Source: an uncultured Roseovarius sp. (lineage in GTDB: Bacteria > Pseudomonadota > Alphaproteobacteria > Rhodobacterales > Rhodobacteraceae). From it: a stretch of 64,000 nt of DNA. Every line of letters begins with the position of its first letter. Within the stretch, counting starts at the first letter, position 1. Below, in pieces: positions 27,751-36,497 of this stretch. The stretch lies in contig NZ_CAMYMD010000059.1 in NCBI RefSeq assembly GCF_947259555.1, positions 1-64,000 on the forward strand. Direction: 5' to 3'. A program made the translations under genes and the position numbers. The notes below the pieces were generated by a model, which saw only the letters and a list, made by a program, of their open reading frames with translations, was not told the DNA's origin and ran no database searches.

Positions 27751-29085
27751 ATGCCATCAGCCATGAAAATCGCCATCGTCGACGATGAGAAAGACATGCG
27801 CCAGTCGATCAGCCAGTGGCTGGCACTGTCGGGCTATGAAACCGAGGCGTTTCCCTCGGCCGAGGATGCGCTAAAGGCCCTGGGCCAGGACTATCCCGGC
27901 ATTGTCGTGACCGACATCAAGATGCCGGGCATGGATGGCATGCAGTTTCTCAAGAAACTGATGGGCGCTGATAGTTCGCTTCCCGTGATCATGATCACCG
28001 GGCATGGCGACGTTCCGATGGCGGTCGAGGCGATGCGCATTGGCGCATTCGACTTTCTGGAAAAGCCGTTCAATCCGGATCGCATGACCGAGCTGGCCAA
28101 AAAGGCGGCGCATGCGAGGCGCATGACGCTCGATGCGCGCGCGCTGCGCAAGGAGCTGTCCGATGGCGGCCAGCTGATGAAAAAGCTGATTGGCACCAGC
28201 CCGGCGATGGAGCGTCTGCGCGAGGACATTCTGGATCTCGGGCAGGCGGATGGCCATGTGCTGATCGAGGGCGAGACCGGTACCGGCAAGACGCTCGTGG
28301 CGCATGCGCTGCATGCGGCGGGCGCACGGGCCGGCAAGCGCTTTGTCTCGATTGCCTGCGAGGCCCATGATGAGGATGCTCTCATCAAGCGGCTGTTCGG
28401 TCCGATGCAGCCCGAGGACAGCCGTCTGCCGGCGGTCGAGGAGGCGCGCGGCGGCACGCTCGTGCTCGAAGATATCGAGGCGCTGAGCGAGGCGGCACAA
28501 GCCCGTCTGCTGACCTTCGTGAATTCCGAGGGAAGCCCGCCAGAGACCCGCATCGTTGCCATCTCCAATATGCAGAACGAGGGACATACCTGCGAGGATG
28601 CGCTACGCTCCGATCTGTTTTACCGGTTGGCCAGCCTGCGTATCACCGTGCCGCCGCTGCGTAGCCGTGGCGAGGATATCCTGACGCTGTTCACCAGGTT
28701 TACCGAGCAATTTGCGGATGACTACGGCTGTGACGCGCCCCCGGTCAGCGCACAGGAGGCGACGCAGTTGTTGCAGGCCCCTTGGCCGGGCAATGTGCGG
28801 CAGCTTTTCAACATGGCGGAGCGCGCGGTGCTTCAGGCCCGTCGTGGCTCAGGGACGATCACATCGCTTCTGATGTCCGATCATCAGGATATGCAGCCGG
28901 TCATGACCACCGAGGGCAAGCCGCTCAAGGAATACGTCGAGGCGTTCGAGCGGATGCTCATCGACAACACGATGCGTCGCCACAAGGGGTCCATTGCCGC
29001 TGTAATGGATGAACTGTGCCTGCCGCGTCGCACATTGAACGAGAAAATGGCCAAATATGCGCTTCAAAGGTCTGACTATCTTTGA
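27751..29085 (+). CDS. DctD-like response regulator lacking the GAFTGA loop
   Basis: Partner regulator of the preceding kinase. It has a receiver (Asp55 in IVVTDIKMPGMDG), an AAA+ domain with Walker A GETGTGKT (174-181), and a C-terminal Fis-type helix-turn-helix (KGSIAAVMDELCLPRRTLNEKM). The segment after ELFG-equivalent LFG (215-217) reads PMQPEDSRLPAVEEARGG, so the GAFTGA loop that contacts sigma-54 is absent, and the Walker B reads LVLEDIE with Glu-Asp in place of the usual Asp-Glu. It therefore may not act as a standard sigma-54 activator; Rhodobacter NtrC is a known example of a family member that works without this loop. Start could be 27751 (MPSAMK) or 27763 (MKIAIV). Length 444 residues. 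Confidence 0.82.
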   Translation: MPSAMKIAIVDDEKDMRQSISQWLALSGYETEAFPSAEDALKALGQDYPGIVVTDIKMPGMDGMQFLKKLMGADSSLPVIMITGHGDVPMAVEAMRIGAFDFLEKPFNPDRMTELAKKAAHARRMTLDARALRKELSDGGQLMKKLIGTSPAMERLREDILDLGQADGHVLIEGETGTGKTLVAHALHAAGARAGKRFVSIACEAHDEDALIKRLFGPMQPEDSRLPAVEEARGGTLVLEDIEALSEAAQARLLTFVNSEGSPPETRIVAISNMQNEGHTCEDALRSDLFYRLASLRITVPPLRSRGEDILTLFTRFTEQFADDYGCDAPPVSAQEATQLLQAPWPGNVRQLFNMAERAVLQARRGSGTITSLLMSDHQDMQPVMTTEGKPLKEYVEAFERMLIDNTMRRHKGSIAAVMDELCLPRRTLNEKMAKYALQRSDYL

Positions 29086-29493
29086 GGCACATGGCGGCCA
29101 ATTTCATTTTGACCATTGTCATTGGCGCGTCGGACGCTTTAGTGTGATCTCATGGAAAAGGGATGGAACCGTCCCGCACCAAAAGAGATTCGCTGTTTCA
29201 GACTTCGGTCAGGATGATATCCGACACGGCTGAACAGACCGATTGGACCCCGCTCAAAGGGGGCCGCATACAAGCCTGCGCCCTGTCAACCGACGCTCAG
29301 GCCCTGAATTGGTACCGCTTTCGCGGCACCGGAGAAGAAGAACCGCGATGAAGCGCGCGAGACAACACAACGTCAGAGCAGGGGCCGCAACCGGCACCCA
29401 TTGCTGTGCGCCCGCCATCGCCCTTATCAGACATTTGCCGCAACGCGCCGCTCCCCCGGGGCCGGCTGCCGCGCCGCGATGCAATCGGAAAAC
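29086..29493 (+). other. 408-bp untranslated region, probable long leader of the RNase E gene
   Basis: No convincing gene is found. Short frames (for example 29163-29351) lack proper ribosome sites and resemble nothing known. RNase E genes in other bacteria have long 5' untranslated regions used for autoregulation by cleavage, so this stretch is a candidate for the same; no specific structure was verified. Confidence 0.45.
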
Positions 29494-32268
29494 ATGGCTA
29501 AGAAAATGCTCATCGATGCCACCCACGCGGAAGAGACCCGCGTCGTGGTGGTTGACGGAAACAAGGTCGAGGAATTCGACTTCGAATCCGAGAACAAGCG
29601 CCAGCTCGCTGGCAACATCTACCTCGCCAAGGTAACGCGGGTCGAACCGTCTCTGCAGGCGGCATTTGTGGATTATGGCGGAAACCGCCACGGCTTCCTC
29701 GCCTTTTCGGAAATACACCCCGATTACTATCAGATCCCGGTCGCCGATCGCGAAGCGTTGATGGCCGAAGAAGAAGCTTTTGCCGAAGCGCAAAAGGACG
29801 AGGACGAAAAGCCCAAGCGCAAACCGTCTCGGTCTCGCTCGCGTTCGCGGTCCAAGACGCAGGCAGAAAAGACCAACTCTGATGATGCGGTGGCCAGCAC
29901 TGACATTTCAGGGATGGAAACCATTGACCTCGATACGGACGACGATGAACGCTCCGATACCGATGTGACGCCTGACGAGGGGTCGTCGCCGATGGAGCGC
30001 GTTTCCGAAACACCTGTTGAGGAACCGGTCGAAGATACGGCCGAGCGTGCGGCCCCTGATGTGGGCGGTGACTCCGGGACGGCAGCCGAGGCAAGCCCTG
30101 CGGAGTCCGAGGAGGAAGATGCCGAGACCTCTACGCGCGACCATTCCACGCATGACGACAGCATCGAATCGGTCGCCGATGAGGACGATAGCGAAGATAT
30201 TCGCCCGGTCCGCAAACCCCGCCCGCGCCGCTACAAGATCCAGGAAGTCATCAAAGTCCGACAGATCCTGTTGGTGCAGGTCGTCAAGGAAGAGCGCGGC
30301 AACAAGGGCGCGGCGCTCACCACGTATCTTTCTCTGGCGGGCCGGTATTGTGTTCTCATGCCCAACACGGCGCGTGGTGGTGGCATCAGCCGCAAGATCA
30401 CCAACGCCGCCGACCGCAAGAAGCTCAAGGAAATCGCCAGCGAGATCGACGTGCCGCGCGGTGCCGGGCTTATTGTGCGCACGGCGGGGGCCAAGCGGAC
30501 CAAGGCCGAGATCAAGCGCGATTACGAATATTTGCAGCGCCTGTGGGAGCAGATCCGCGAACTCACGCTGAAATCCATCGCGCCGGCAAAAATCTACGAA
30601 GAAGGTGATCTTATCAAACGTTCGATTCGTGACCTCTACAATCGCGAGATCGACGAGGTTCTGGTCGAGGGCGAGCGGGGGTATCGCATCGCCAAGGACT
30701 TCATGAAGATGATCATGCCGTCCCATGCCAAGAACGTGAAGCATTACGTCGATCAACAGCCGCTCTTCGCCCGCCATCAGGTCGAAAGTTACCTCAGTGG
30801 CATGTTCAATCCGACGGTACAGCTCAAATCCGGCGGTTATATCGTGATCGGCGTGACCGAAGCGCTTGTTGCCATCGACGTCAACTCCGGCCGTGCCACC
30901 AAGGAAGGTTCGATCGAGGAAACCGCGACCAAGACCAACCTCGAGGCCGCCGACGAGGTCGCCCGCCAGTTGCGCCTGCGCGACCTTGCCGGGCTGATCG
31001 TGATCGACTTTATCGACATGGACGAACGGCGCAATAATGCCGCTGTCGAAAAGCGGATGAAGGAGCGCCTCAAGACCGATCGCGCCCGCATCCAGGTGGG
31101 CCGCATATCGGGTTTTGGCCTGATGGAGATGTCGCGCCAACGCCTGCGCCCCGGTATGATCGAGGCGACGACGCAGCCATGCCCGGCGTGCCATGGCACC
31201 GGCCTGATCCGCTCGGATGACAACCTTGCGCTGTCGATCCTGCGCCAGATCGAAGAAGAAGGCGTGCGTCGCCGCTCGCGCGAAGTGCTTCTCAAATGTC
31301 CGGTTGGCATCGCCAACTACCTCATGAACCAAAAACGCGAGCACGTGGCCCAAATCGAGGCGCGCTATGGTCTTTCGGTTCGGATCGAAGGCGATCACAC
31401 GCTGGTCAGCCCCGATTTCACGATGGAGAAATTCAAGACCGCGACCCGCAATGTCCCCGAGGCTCCGCCAGCGCAATTCGTATCGGCCAGTTCGACACTG
31501 ATGAGCGATATCGACGACGAGAGCGACGCCGACAGCGAACAGGACGAGGCGTCGGAGGCCCCGGCCGCGTCGGAGACTGGCGGAGATGGGCAGGACAAGC
31601 CCAAGAAAAGCCGTCGCCGTCGCAGCCGTCGGCGCAAGCCCAAATCGGGCGGTAACGGGGCTGATGGAAACGGCTCTGAAGAGAATAATGGCGCTGAGGG
31701 CAACGGTGATGCGCAAGAGAATGCGCCCAAGACCGAAGTGAGCGCCGAGGCCGATTCGCCCGAGGCCAACGCTGTCACGGAAGAGCCGAAAGCCGAAGAA
31801 CAGCCCAAGCCCAAGCCCAAGCGCACCCGTGCGCCGCGCAAGAAGAAAGAGCCGGAATTGGCCGAGGCCGAGCCCAAGGCGGAGGCCGACGAGGCCAAGG
31901 CCGAGGAGAAACCCAAGCCCAAGCGCACCCGCGCGCCGCGCAAGAAGAAAGAGCCGGACGCGGCTGAGGCCGCCCCCACCGAGGCCGCCCCCACCGAGGC
32001 CGCAGCCACAGAGGACACGACCACTGAGCCGGTCAAGGAGGAGACGGTCACCTCCGATCCGATGCCGGCCGAGCAGAGCGCGCCGCCCGCGACAGAAGAG
32101 CCCACGCCGTCTCGGGAGAGCGAGGACGCGACCGAACTTGCGCCCGCGCCGGTCGCCGAGACACCCCCGGAGTCGGCCCCGGCACCAACGCCGGAACCTG
32201 CTGCCGAGGCTCCCGAAAGTGAACCCGTGAGCAAGCCCAAGCGTCGTGGCTGGTGGTCTCTGGGGTAA
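29494..32268 (+). CDS. rne: Ribonuclease E
   Basis: Essential endoribonuclease for mRNA decay and rRNA/tRNA processing, and scaffold of the degradosome. Start at 29494 (MAKKMLIDATHAEETRVVVVDG) matches alphaproteobacterial RNase E. The S1 domain is split by an acidic, Ser/Arg-rich insertion (about residues 92-245, including PSRSRSRSRSK). Catalytic Asp462 (VAIDVNSGR) and Asp505 (LIVIDFIDMD) correspond to the E. coli pair, and the Zn-link cysteines are 563 and 566 (CPACHGTG). The C-terminal 230 residues are disordered, rich in Glu/Pro/Ala/Lys, with two copies of KPKRTRAPRKKKEP near 770-825, likely RNA-binding. Length 924 residues. Confidence 0.95.
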   Translation: MAKKMLIDATHAEETRVVVVDGNKVEEFDFESENKRQLAGNIYLAKVTRVEPSLQAAFVDYGGNRHGFLAFSEIHPDYYQIPVADREALMAEEEAFAEAQKDEDEKPKRKPSRSRSRSRSKTQAEKTNSDDAVASTDISGMETIDLDTDDDERSDTDVTPDEGSSPMERVSETPVEEPVEDTAERAAPDVGGDSGTAAEASPAESEEEDAETSTRDHSTHDDSIESVADEDDSEDIRPVRKPRPRRYKIQEVIKVRQILLVQVVKEERGNKGAALTTYLSLAGRYCVLMPNTARGGGISRKITNAADRKKLKEIASEIDVPRGAGLIVRTAGAKRTKAEIKRDYEYLQRLWEQIRELTLKSIAPAKIYEEGDLIKRSIRDLYNREIDEVLVEGERGYRIAKDFMKMIMPSHAKNVKHYVDQQPLFARHQVESYLSGMFNPTVQLKSGGYIVIGVTEALVAIDVNSGRATKEGSIEETATKTNLEAADEVARQLRLRDLAGLIVIDFIDMDERRNNAAVEKRMKERLKTDRARIQVGRISGFGLMEMSRQRLRPGMIEATTQPCPACHGTGLIRSDDNLALSILRQIEEEGVRRRSREVLLKCPVGIANYLMNQKREHVAQIEARYGLSVRIEGDHTLVSPDFTMEKFKTATRNVPEAPPAQFVSASSTLMSDIDDESDADSEQDEASEAPAASETGGDGQDKPKKSRRRRSRRRKPKSGGNGADGNGSEENNGAEGNGDAQENAPKTEVSAEADSPEANAVTEEPKAEEQPKPKPKRTRAPRKKKEPELAEAEPKAEADEAKAEEKPKPKRTRAPRKKKEPDAAEAAPTEAAPTEAAATEDTTTEPVKEETVTSDPMPAEQSAPPATEEPTPSRESEDATELAPAPVAETPPESAPAPTPEPAAEAPESEPVSKPKRRGWWSLG

Positions 32269-32315
32269 GCGTCTCGCGCACGCGTCCTTCTGAGGCGCGT
32301 GACCACAAGACCCAG

Positions 32316-32355
32316 ATCACCGCGTGCCGCAATCCGGCGCGCGGTGATTTCTTTT
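32316..32355 (+). terminator. Intrinsic terminator after rne
   Basis: A perfect 9-bp stem (ATCACCGCG at 32316-32324, CGCGGTGAT at 32340-32348) followed by TTTCTTTT. It lies 47 bp after the rne stop and just before the end of the convergent tusA gene. Confidence 0.85.
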
Positions 32356-32362
32356 GGTGGTC

Positions 32363-32593
32363 TTATACGGTTCGGCGGATCACATAGGTTTGAATGCCGT
32401 TGGCCTCGGTCGCCGAGAGCAATTCCTGCCCCGCTTCAGCGCAGAAATGCGGCACGTCAATCACGGCTGCCGGATCATCGGCCTGAACCGTTATAGTCTC
32501 GCCAATACTCAACGACTTCAACCGCTTGCGCAGCTTGAGGACGGGGAGGGGGCACAGCAGGCCGCAGGCATCCAGAGTGTCATTCGGGGTCAT
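32363..32593 (-). CDS. tusA: TusA-family sulfur carrier protein
   Basis: Small sulfur-transfer protein of the TusA/SirA family. Start at 32593 (MTPNDTLDACGLLCPLPVLKLRKRL) gives 76 residues, the usual size. The conserved CPxP motif is present as LDACGLLCPLPVLK, where the second Cys carries the persulfide. It ends convergent to rne and is divergent from ccdA (94 bp). Candidates for its acceptor include MnmA (encoded at 54932-56077), since TusA feeds tRNA thiolation in E. coli. Confidence 0.92.
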   Translation of the reverse strand: MTPNDTLDACGLLCPLPVLKLRKRLKSLSIGETITVQADDPAAVIDVPHFCAEAGQELLSATEANGIQTYVIRRTV

Positions 32594-32686
32594 GTTGCGT
32601 GAGATAGCGGCCTTGTGACCACCTGTCCACAGGGATGTGACGCATTGCCGGGTGACGAGGCCCGTCATCCGGGCTATGTCTGCGCA

Positions 32687-33439
32687 ATGTTCGGAATCGA
32701 AATCATAGACGCCACACTGCTGCCCGCCATGTTTGTGGCTTTGGCAGCCGGGATCATCTCATTTCTCAGCCCCTGTGTGTTACCGATTGTGCCACCCTAT
32801 CTGGCGTATATGAGCGGTGTCAGCCTGAATGATCTGTCCGATGATGCATCCAGCCGGGGGCGTGCGATCGTACCCGCCCTGTTTTTTGTTCTCGGCCTGT
32901 CGACGGTGTTTCTCTTTCTTGGCTTCACGGCATCGGCCATCGGCACGGTGTTCCTGCAATATCAAAGCTGGTTCAATACCATTGCGGGCGTTCTTGTGAT
33001 GGCGTTCGGGGCGCATTTTGTCGGTGTCTACCGGATTGGCTTTCTGGATCGCGAAGCGCGTCTCGATGCCGGGGATCGGGGGGGGTCGTCTTTTGGTGCC
33101 TATATTCTCGGTCTCGCCTTTGCATTCGGCTGGACGCCCTGCATCGGCCCGCAACTGGGCGCTATCCTGTCGCTTGCGGCCTCCGAGGCGAATGTAACGC
33201 GTGGCACAACGCTTCTGGCGGTCTATGCAATCGGTCTTGGTGTTCCATTCCTCCTCGTCGCCGCCTTCTTGCCGCGTCTGACCGGGCTTATGGGCTGGAT
33301 GAAACGCCATATGGAGCAGATCGAGCGGGTGATGGGCCTGCTTTTGTGGACCATTGGCTTGTTGATGCTGACCGGCGGGTTTTCGGCCTTTTCCTTCTGG
33401 CTGCTGGAGACGTTCCCGGCCCTCGCCGTGCTCGGATAA
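32687..33439 (+). CDS. ccdA: CcdA-type thiol-disulfide transmembrane electron carrier
   Basis: Moves reducing equivalents across the inner membrane for cytochrome c maturation and periplasmic thiol reduction. The 250-residue protein has six predicted helices and the two conserved cysteines in FLSPCVLPIVPPYLAYMSG and FGWTPCIGPQLGAIL. Start at 32687 (MFGIEIIDATLLPAMF) is the natural N-terminus; the upstream frame is unlikely to be coding. It is the first of a same-strand group with the hydrolase and P450 genes, 54 bp apart from the former. Confidence 0.93.
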   Translation: MFGIEIIDATLLPAMFVALAAGIISFLSPCVLPIVPPYLAYMSGVSLNDLSDDASSRGRAIVPALFFVLGLSTVFLFLGFTASAIGTVFLQYQSWFNTIAGVLVMAFGAHFVGVYRIGFLDREARLDAGDRGGSSFGAYILGLAFAFGWTPCIGPQLGAILSLAASEANVTRGTTLLAVYAIGLGVPFLLVAAFLPRLTGLMGWMKRHMEQIERVMGLLLWTIGLLMLTGGFSAFSFWLLETFPALAVLG

Positions 33440-33493
33440 CGCCTTACGCTCGCCCGATTTCCGCGCTAGGCTCTGGCCGACAAGAGGTTGGTC

Positions 33494-34708
33494 ATGAGCA
33501 GCAACGCCCCAGTTAACGCCCCTGTGCGCCGCAGGCGCGTGTTTTACATTCCGGGCTACGATCCGATCCCGCCGCGCCGCTACCGCGAGCTTTATCGCAA
33601 GGAAAGCGCCGCGCAGGCGGATATTTCAGGATATGAAATCAGTCTCTTGCCGAGCAAGGCCAAGGCACGGTTCGGCTGGGGTGTGCGGGCATTCATGGAT
33701 GGGGCCGAGGTGGATGCCCAAGTCGAGGTGCTGGTCTGGTCCGACATCGTCAAGCACAGCATGGACCAAGGCATTCTTGCGACATATGGCCAACTGATCC
33801 GCACCGCCGCCACCTATATCGGCACCGGCGCGCTGTTTCGGCTGATGCGGTTGCGCAAAGGTCCGGTGATTGCGGCGCTTTATCCGGTTGGGTTTCTGTT
33901 GGCGCAGCTTGGTCTGGCGCTGCTGGCGGCGTGGGTTTTGGGGCACGTCCTCGCCCTGCTGCATCCGCTGGCGGCCTGGGGCGGGCTGGTGGTGGTGCCG
34001 CTCATCCTCGAATGGTTCCGGCGGATGGATGGCCGGTTCTTTGCCTATTACCTGATGCATGACTACGCCTATTCCGCGCGGCATCTGGGGGGCAACCCGC
34101 CGGAGTTGGAGGCGCGGATGGCCGAGTTCACCGCCGAGATTGCGCAAGCGTTGCAAGGAGAATGCGACGAAGTCTTGGTCGTTGGGCATTCTTCGGGCGC
34201 GCATTTGGGTGTGTCGATCCTCGCCGATCTGATCCGCGCGGGCGGTGTGCCCGCGAACGGCCCCGCGCTGTCGTTTCTCAGTCTCGGGCAGGTGGTGCCG
34301 ATGGTGTCTTTCCTGCCGCGCGCGCACCGGTTGCGCGCCGATCTGGCCTATCTGAGCACGCGCGAAGAGCTTTTCTGGCTCGACGTGACCGCGCCGGGCG
34401 ATGGCTGTGCCTTCGCGCTCTGCGATCCGGTCAGCGTGAGTGGCGTCGCGCCCGAGGGCAAGCGCTGGCCGCTGGTGATCTCGGCGGCGTTCACCCAAAG
34501 CTTGAGTCCCGAGCGGTGGCGCGCCCTCCGCTGGCGGTTTTTTCGGCTGCATTTTCAATATCTTTGCGCCTTTGACCGGCCCAAGGATTACGACTATTTC
34601 CGGATCACCGCCGGGCCGCACACCCTCGCGCAGCGCTTCACCGGGCGGCCCCCGTCCAAAAGCCGGATCGAGCGGGCCACCTCGGGCTATACGAGCCTTG
34701 TGCCATGA
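33494..34708 (+). CDS. Putative serine hydrolase with two membrane helices, operonic with a P450
   Basis: A 404-residue protein of no family I can name. An N-terminal FYIPGYDPIPPRRYRELYRKE segment is followed by a hydrophobic hairpin (about 120-175) and a GHSSGA motif (Gly231, Ser233, Gly235) with the environment VLVVGHSSGAHLGVSILADL, typical of an alpha/beta hydrolase nucleophile elbow. This suggests a membrane-associated esterase or lipase-like enzyme. Start ATG at 33494 has AAGAGG 6 nt upstream. Its stop overlaps the P450 start (ATGA), so the two proteins are made together and may act on the same lipid-like substrate; that is inference. Confidence 0.65.
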   Translation: MSSNAPVNAPVRRRRVFYIPGYDPIPPRRYRELYRKESAAQADISGYEISLLPSKAKARFGWGVRAFMDGAEVDAQVEVLVWSDIVKHSMDQGILATYGQLIRTAATYIGTGALFRLMRLRKGPVIAALYPVGFLLAQLGLALLAAWVLGHVLALLHPLAAWGGLVVVPLILEWFRRMDGRFFAYYLMHDYAYSARHLGGNPPELEARMAEFTAEIAQALQGECDEVLVVGHSSGAHLGVSILADLIRAGGVPANGPALSFLSLGQVVPMVSFLPRAHRLRADLAYLSTREELFWLDVTAPGDGCAFALCDPVSVSGVAPEGKRWPLVISAAFTQSLSPERWRALRWRFFRLHFQYLCAFDRPKDYDYFRITAGPHTLAQRFTGRPPSKSRIERATSGYTSLVP

Positions 34709-36066
34709 CACCGCCCAAGCCCCCCGCGCGGCCGGATCGGGTGTCATTGTGGCGCTACATGCGGCTCTTTCGGGCCGATCTTCTCTCGGCGCAGCCCGCG
34801 CGGCTCTACCGCGCGTGGATGGCCGAGTTTCGCACGCCGTTCTTTCGCTCCTATCTCTGCAATCAGCCCGACCTCGTCGATCTGGTGTTGCGCGCGCGGC
34901 CTGATGATTTTCCGAAATCCACGCGTGTGTCCGAAGGGTTGCGGCCGCTTCTGGGGCAGTCGGTGTTCGTCACCAATGGCGAGACATGGAAACGGCAGCG
35001 GCGCATCATCGACCCGGCCTTCGAGGGCGGGCGGCTGCGCGATACCTTTGCGGCGATGGTCATGGCCGGGCAGGGTGCGGTGGCGCGGCTTGCGCCCTTG
35101 GCCGATGGCACCCCGCGCGATATCGAGCCGCAGACCAGCCACGCCGCCGCCGACGTGATCTTTCGCACGCTGTTCTCGATCCCGATCGAGAACGCGACGG
35201 CAAGCGAGGTGTTCGAGCAGTTCAAGGCGCATCAGCGCACGCAGCCGGTGCTGAACCTTGCGGCCTTTGTGCCGCTGCCGCGCTGGTTTCCGCGCTTTCA
35301 TCGCCGGAAAACGCGAGAGACCGCTCGCACCATCCGCGCGCTGATCACGCAGCTGACGGCGCAGCGCATGGGCGAGATCGAGGCCGGGACCGCGCCCGAC
35401 GATCTGGCCACCAAGATCATGACCACCGCGGACCCGCAGACCGGCGCGCGGTTCGACACGCAGGAAATGGTAGATCAGGTGGCGATTTTTTTCCTTGCGG
35501 GGCATGAGACGAGTGCGTCGGCATTGGCCTGGGCGCTTTACCTTTTGGCGCTGTACCCGGACTGGCAGGAGCGGCTTGCCGAAGAGGCCGAGGCGGTGTT
35601 TGGCGACCGCGCGCCCGAGTTTTCCGACATGTCGCGCCTGCGCTTGGCGCGGGATGTGTTTCGTGAGACGCTGCGCCTTTATCCGCCGGTGCCGATGATG
35701 GTGCGCGAGAGCACATGTCCTGAACGGTTTCGCAATCGCGACGTGAAACCGGGCGCGCAGGTGGTGATCAGCCCCTGGCACCTGCACCGGCATGAACGGC
35801 TGTGGGACAATCCCGACGGCTTTGACCCGGCGCGCTATGGCACCGAGAACGGCAAGGCCTGCCTGCGTACCGCCTATATCCCGTTCTCCGCCGGGCAGCG
35901 GGTCTGCACCGGGGCGGGCTTCGCGATGATCGAGGGGCCGCTCCTCTTGGCGATGCTGGTGCGGGCCTATCGCTTTGACGCGGTGCCGGAGCGCCCGGCC
36001 ATGCCGGTGGCACATCTGACGGTGCGCGGGCGTGACGGCATCTGGCTGTCGATTTCCCCGCGCTGA
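34705..36066 (+). CDS. Cytochrome P450
   Basis: Heme-thiolate monooxygenase of 453 residues. The I-helix oxygen motif is FFLAGHETSASALAW, the K-helix ExxR is in VFRETLRLYPPVPM, and the heme ligand is Cys401 in PFSAGQRVCTGAGFAM. The redox partner is not encoded nearby. The N-terminus lacks a membrane anchor, so it should be soluble, as usual in bacteria. It resembles fatty-acid or terpene hydroxylating P450s in its overall layout, but the substrate cannot be read from sequence. Translationally coupled to the upstream hydrolase-like gene. Confidence 0.93.
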   Translation: MTPPKPPARPDRVSLWRYMRLFRADLLSAQPARLYRAWMAEFRTPFFRSYLCNQPDLVDLVLRARPDDFPKSTRVSEGLRPLLGQSVFVTNGETWKRQRRIIDPAFEGGRLRDTFAAMVMAGQGAVARLAPLADGTPRDIEPQTSHAAADVIFRTLFSIPIENATASEVFEQFKAHQRTQPVLNLAAFVPLPRWFPRFHRRKTRETARTIRALITQLTAQRMGEIEAGTAPDDLATKIMTTADPQTGARFDTQEMVDQVAIFFLAGHETSASALAWALYLLALYPDWQERLAEEAEAVFGDRAPEFSDMSRLRLARDVFRETLRLYPPVPMMVRESTCPERFRNRDVKPGAQVVISPWHLHRHERLWDNPDGFDPARYGTENGKACLRTAYIPFSAGQRVCTGAGFAMIEGPLLLAMLVRAYRFDAVPERPAMPVAHLTVRGRDGIWLSISPR

Positions 36067-36071
36067 CCCCT

Positions 36072-36099
36072 TTGCAAGCCCGGCCAAAGCCCCTATGTA
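36072..36099 (+). promoter_or_regulatory. Promoter of the tmRNA gene
   Basis: A -35-like TTGCAA (36072-36077) and a -10-like TATGTA (36094-36099) with a 16-bp spacer lie directly after the P450 stop and about 10-20 bp before the expected RNA start. The promoter is judged by position and consensus only. Confidence 0.55.
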
Positions 36100-36115
36100 T
36101 GGGGTGTCCTCGGCA

Positions 36116-36425
36116 ACGGGGACTATGGACATAAACGCGCTCGTAATAAGCGGATCGGACCCGGGGGCGGTACCCGGCGGCTCCACCAATCATCCTTCAT
36201 TTGGGGATCATGGGGTCGAAACAGGATCGACGAACGTCTAAAGGGGTTATGCTTTGTCCCGGTGAGGTACCACCGTTATCGGTCCGAAACGTACAGTTGC
36301 AAATGACAACCGTGCTCCGGTCGCCGTTGCTGCGTAAGCGGTAACAAGACCGAAACTTAAGTCCTTGCCTCTAGCCAGGTAAGGCGGGGTTCGCAGGCAC
36401 CTGGCAACAGAAGCCTGCATTTCCT
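36116..36425 (+). ncRNA. ssrA: tmRNA, circularly permuted two-piece form
   Basis: Rescues stalled ribosomes and tags the unfinished protein. The acceptor piece comes first and ends with T-stem CCGGG, loop GGCGGTA, CCCGG, acceptor strand CGGCTCC, A and CCA (36186-36188). After a short spacer that is cut out, the coding piece starts GGGGTCG (36212), which pairs fully with CGGCTCC, and continues AACAGGATCGACG as in all tmRNAs. The tag frame, resume codon GCA at 36299 to TAA at 36337, encodes ANDNRAPVAVAA. A pseudoknot and a GCAGGC/GCCTGC hairpin (about 36393-36418) close the gene. Outer ends are approximate. Permutation is typical of alphaproteobacteria. Confidence 0.95.
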
Positions 36426-36497
36426 CTTTTCAGACACTGTGCCGCGCGTCTTGGAACTATGACTTGCGCAAGCCGGGCGGGCGGGTGACAAACCGGC

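Noticed and set aside
29163..29351. 62-codon frame in the rne leader
   Set aside because: No space for a ribosome site before its ATG and no recognisable product; leader function is more likely.
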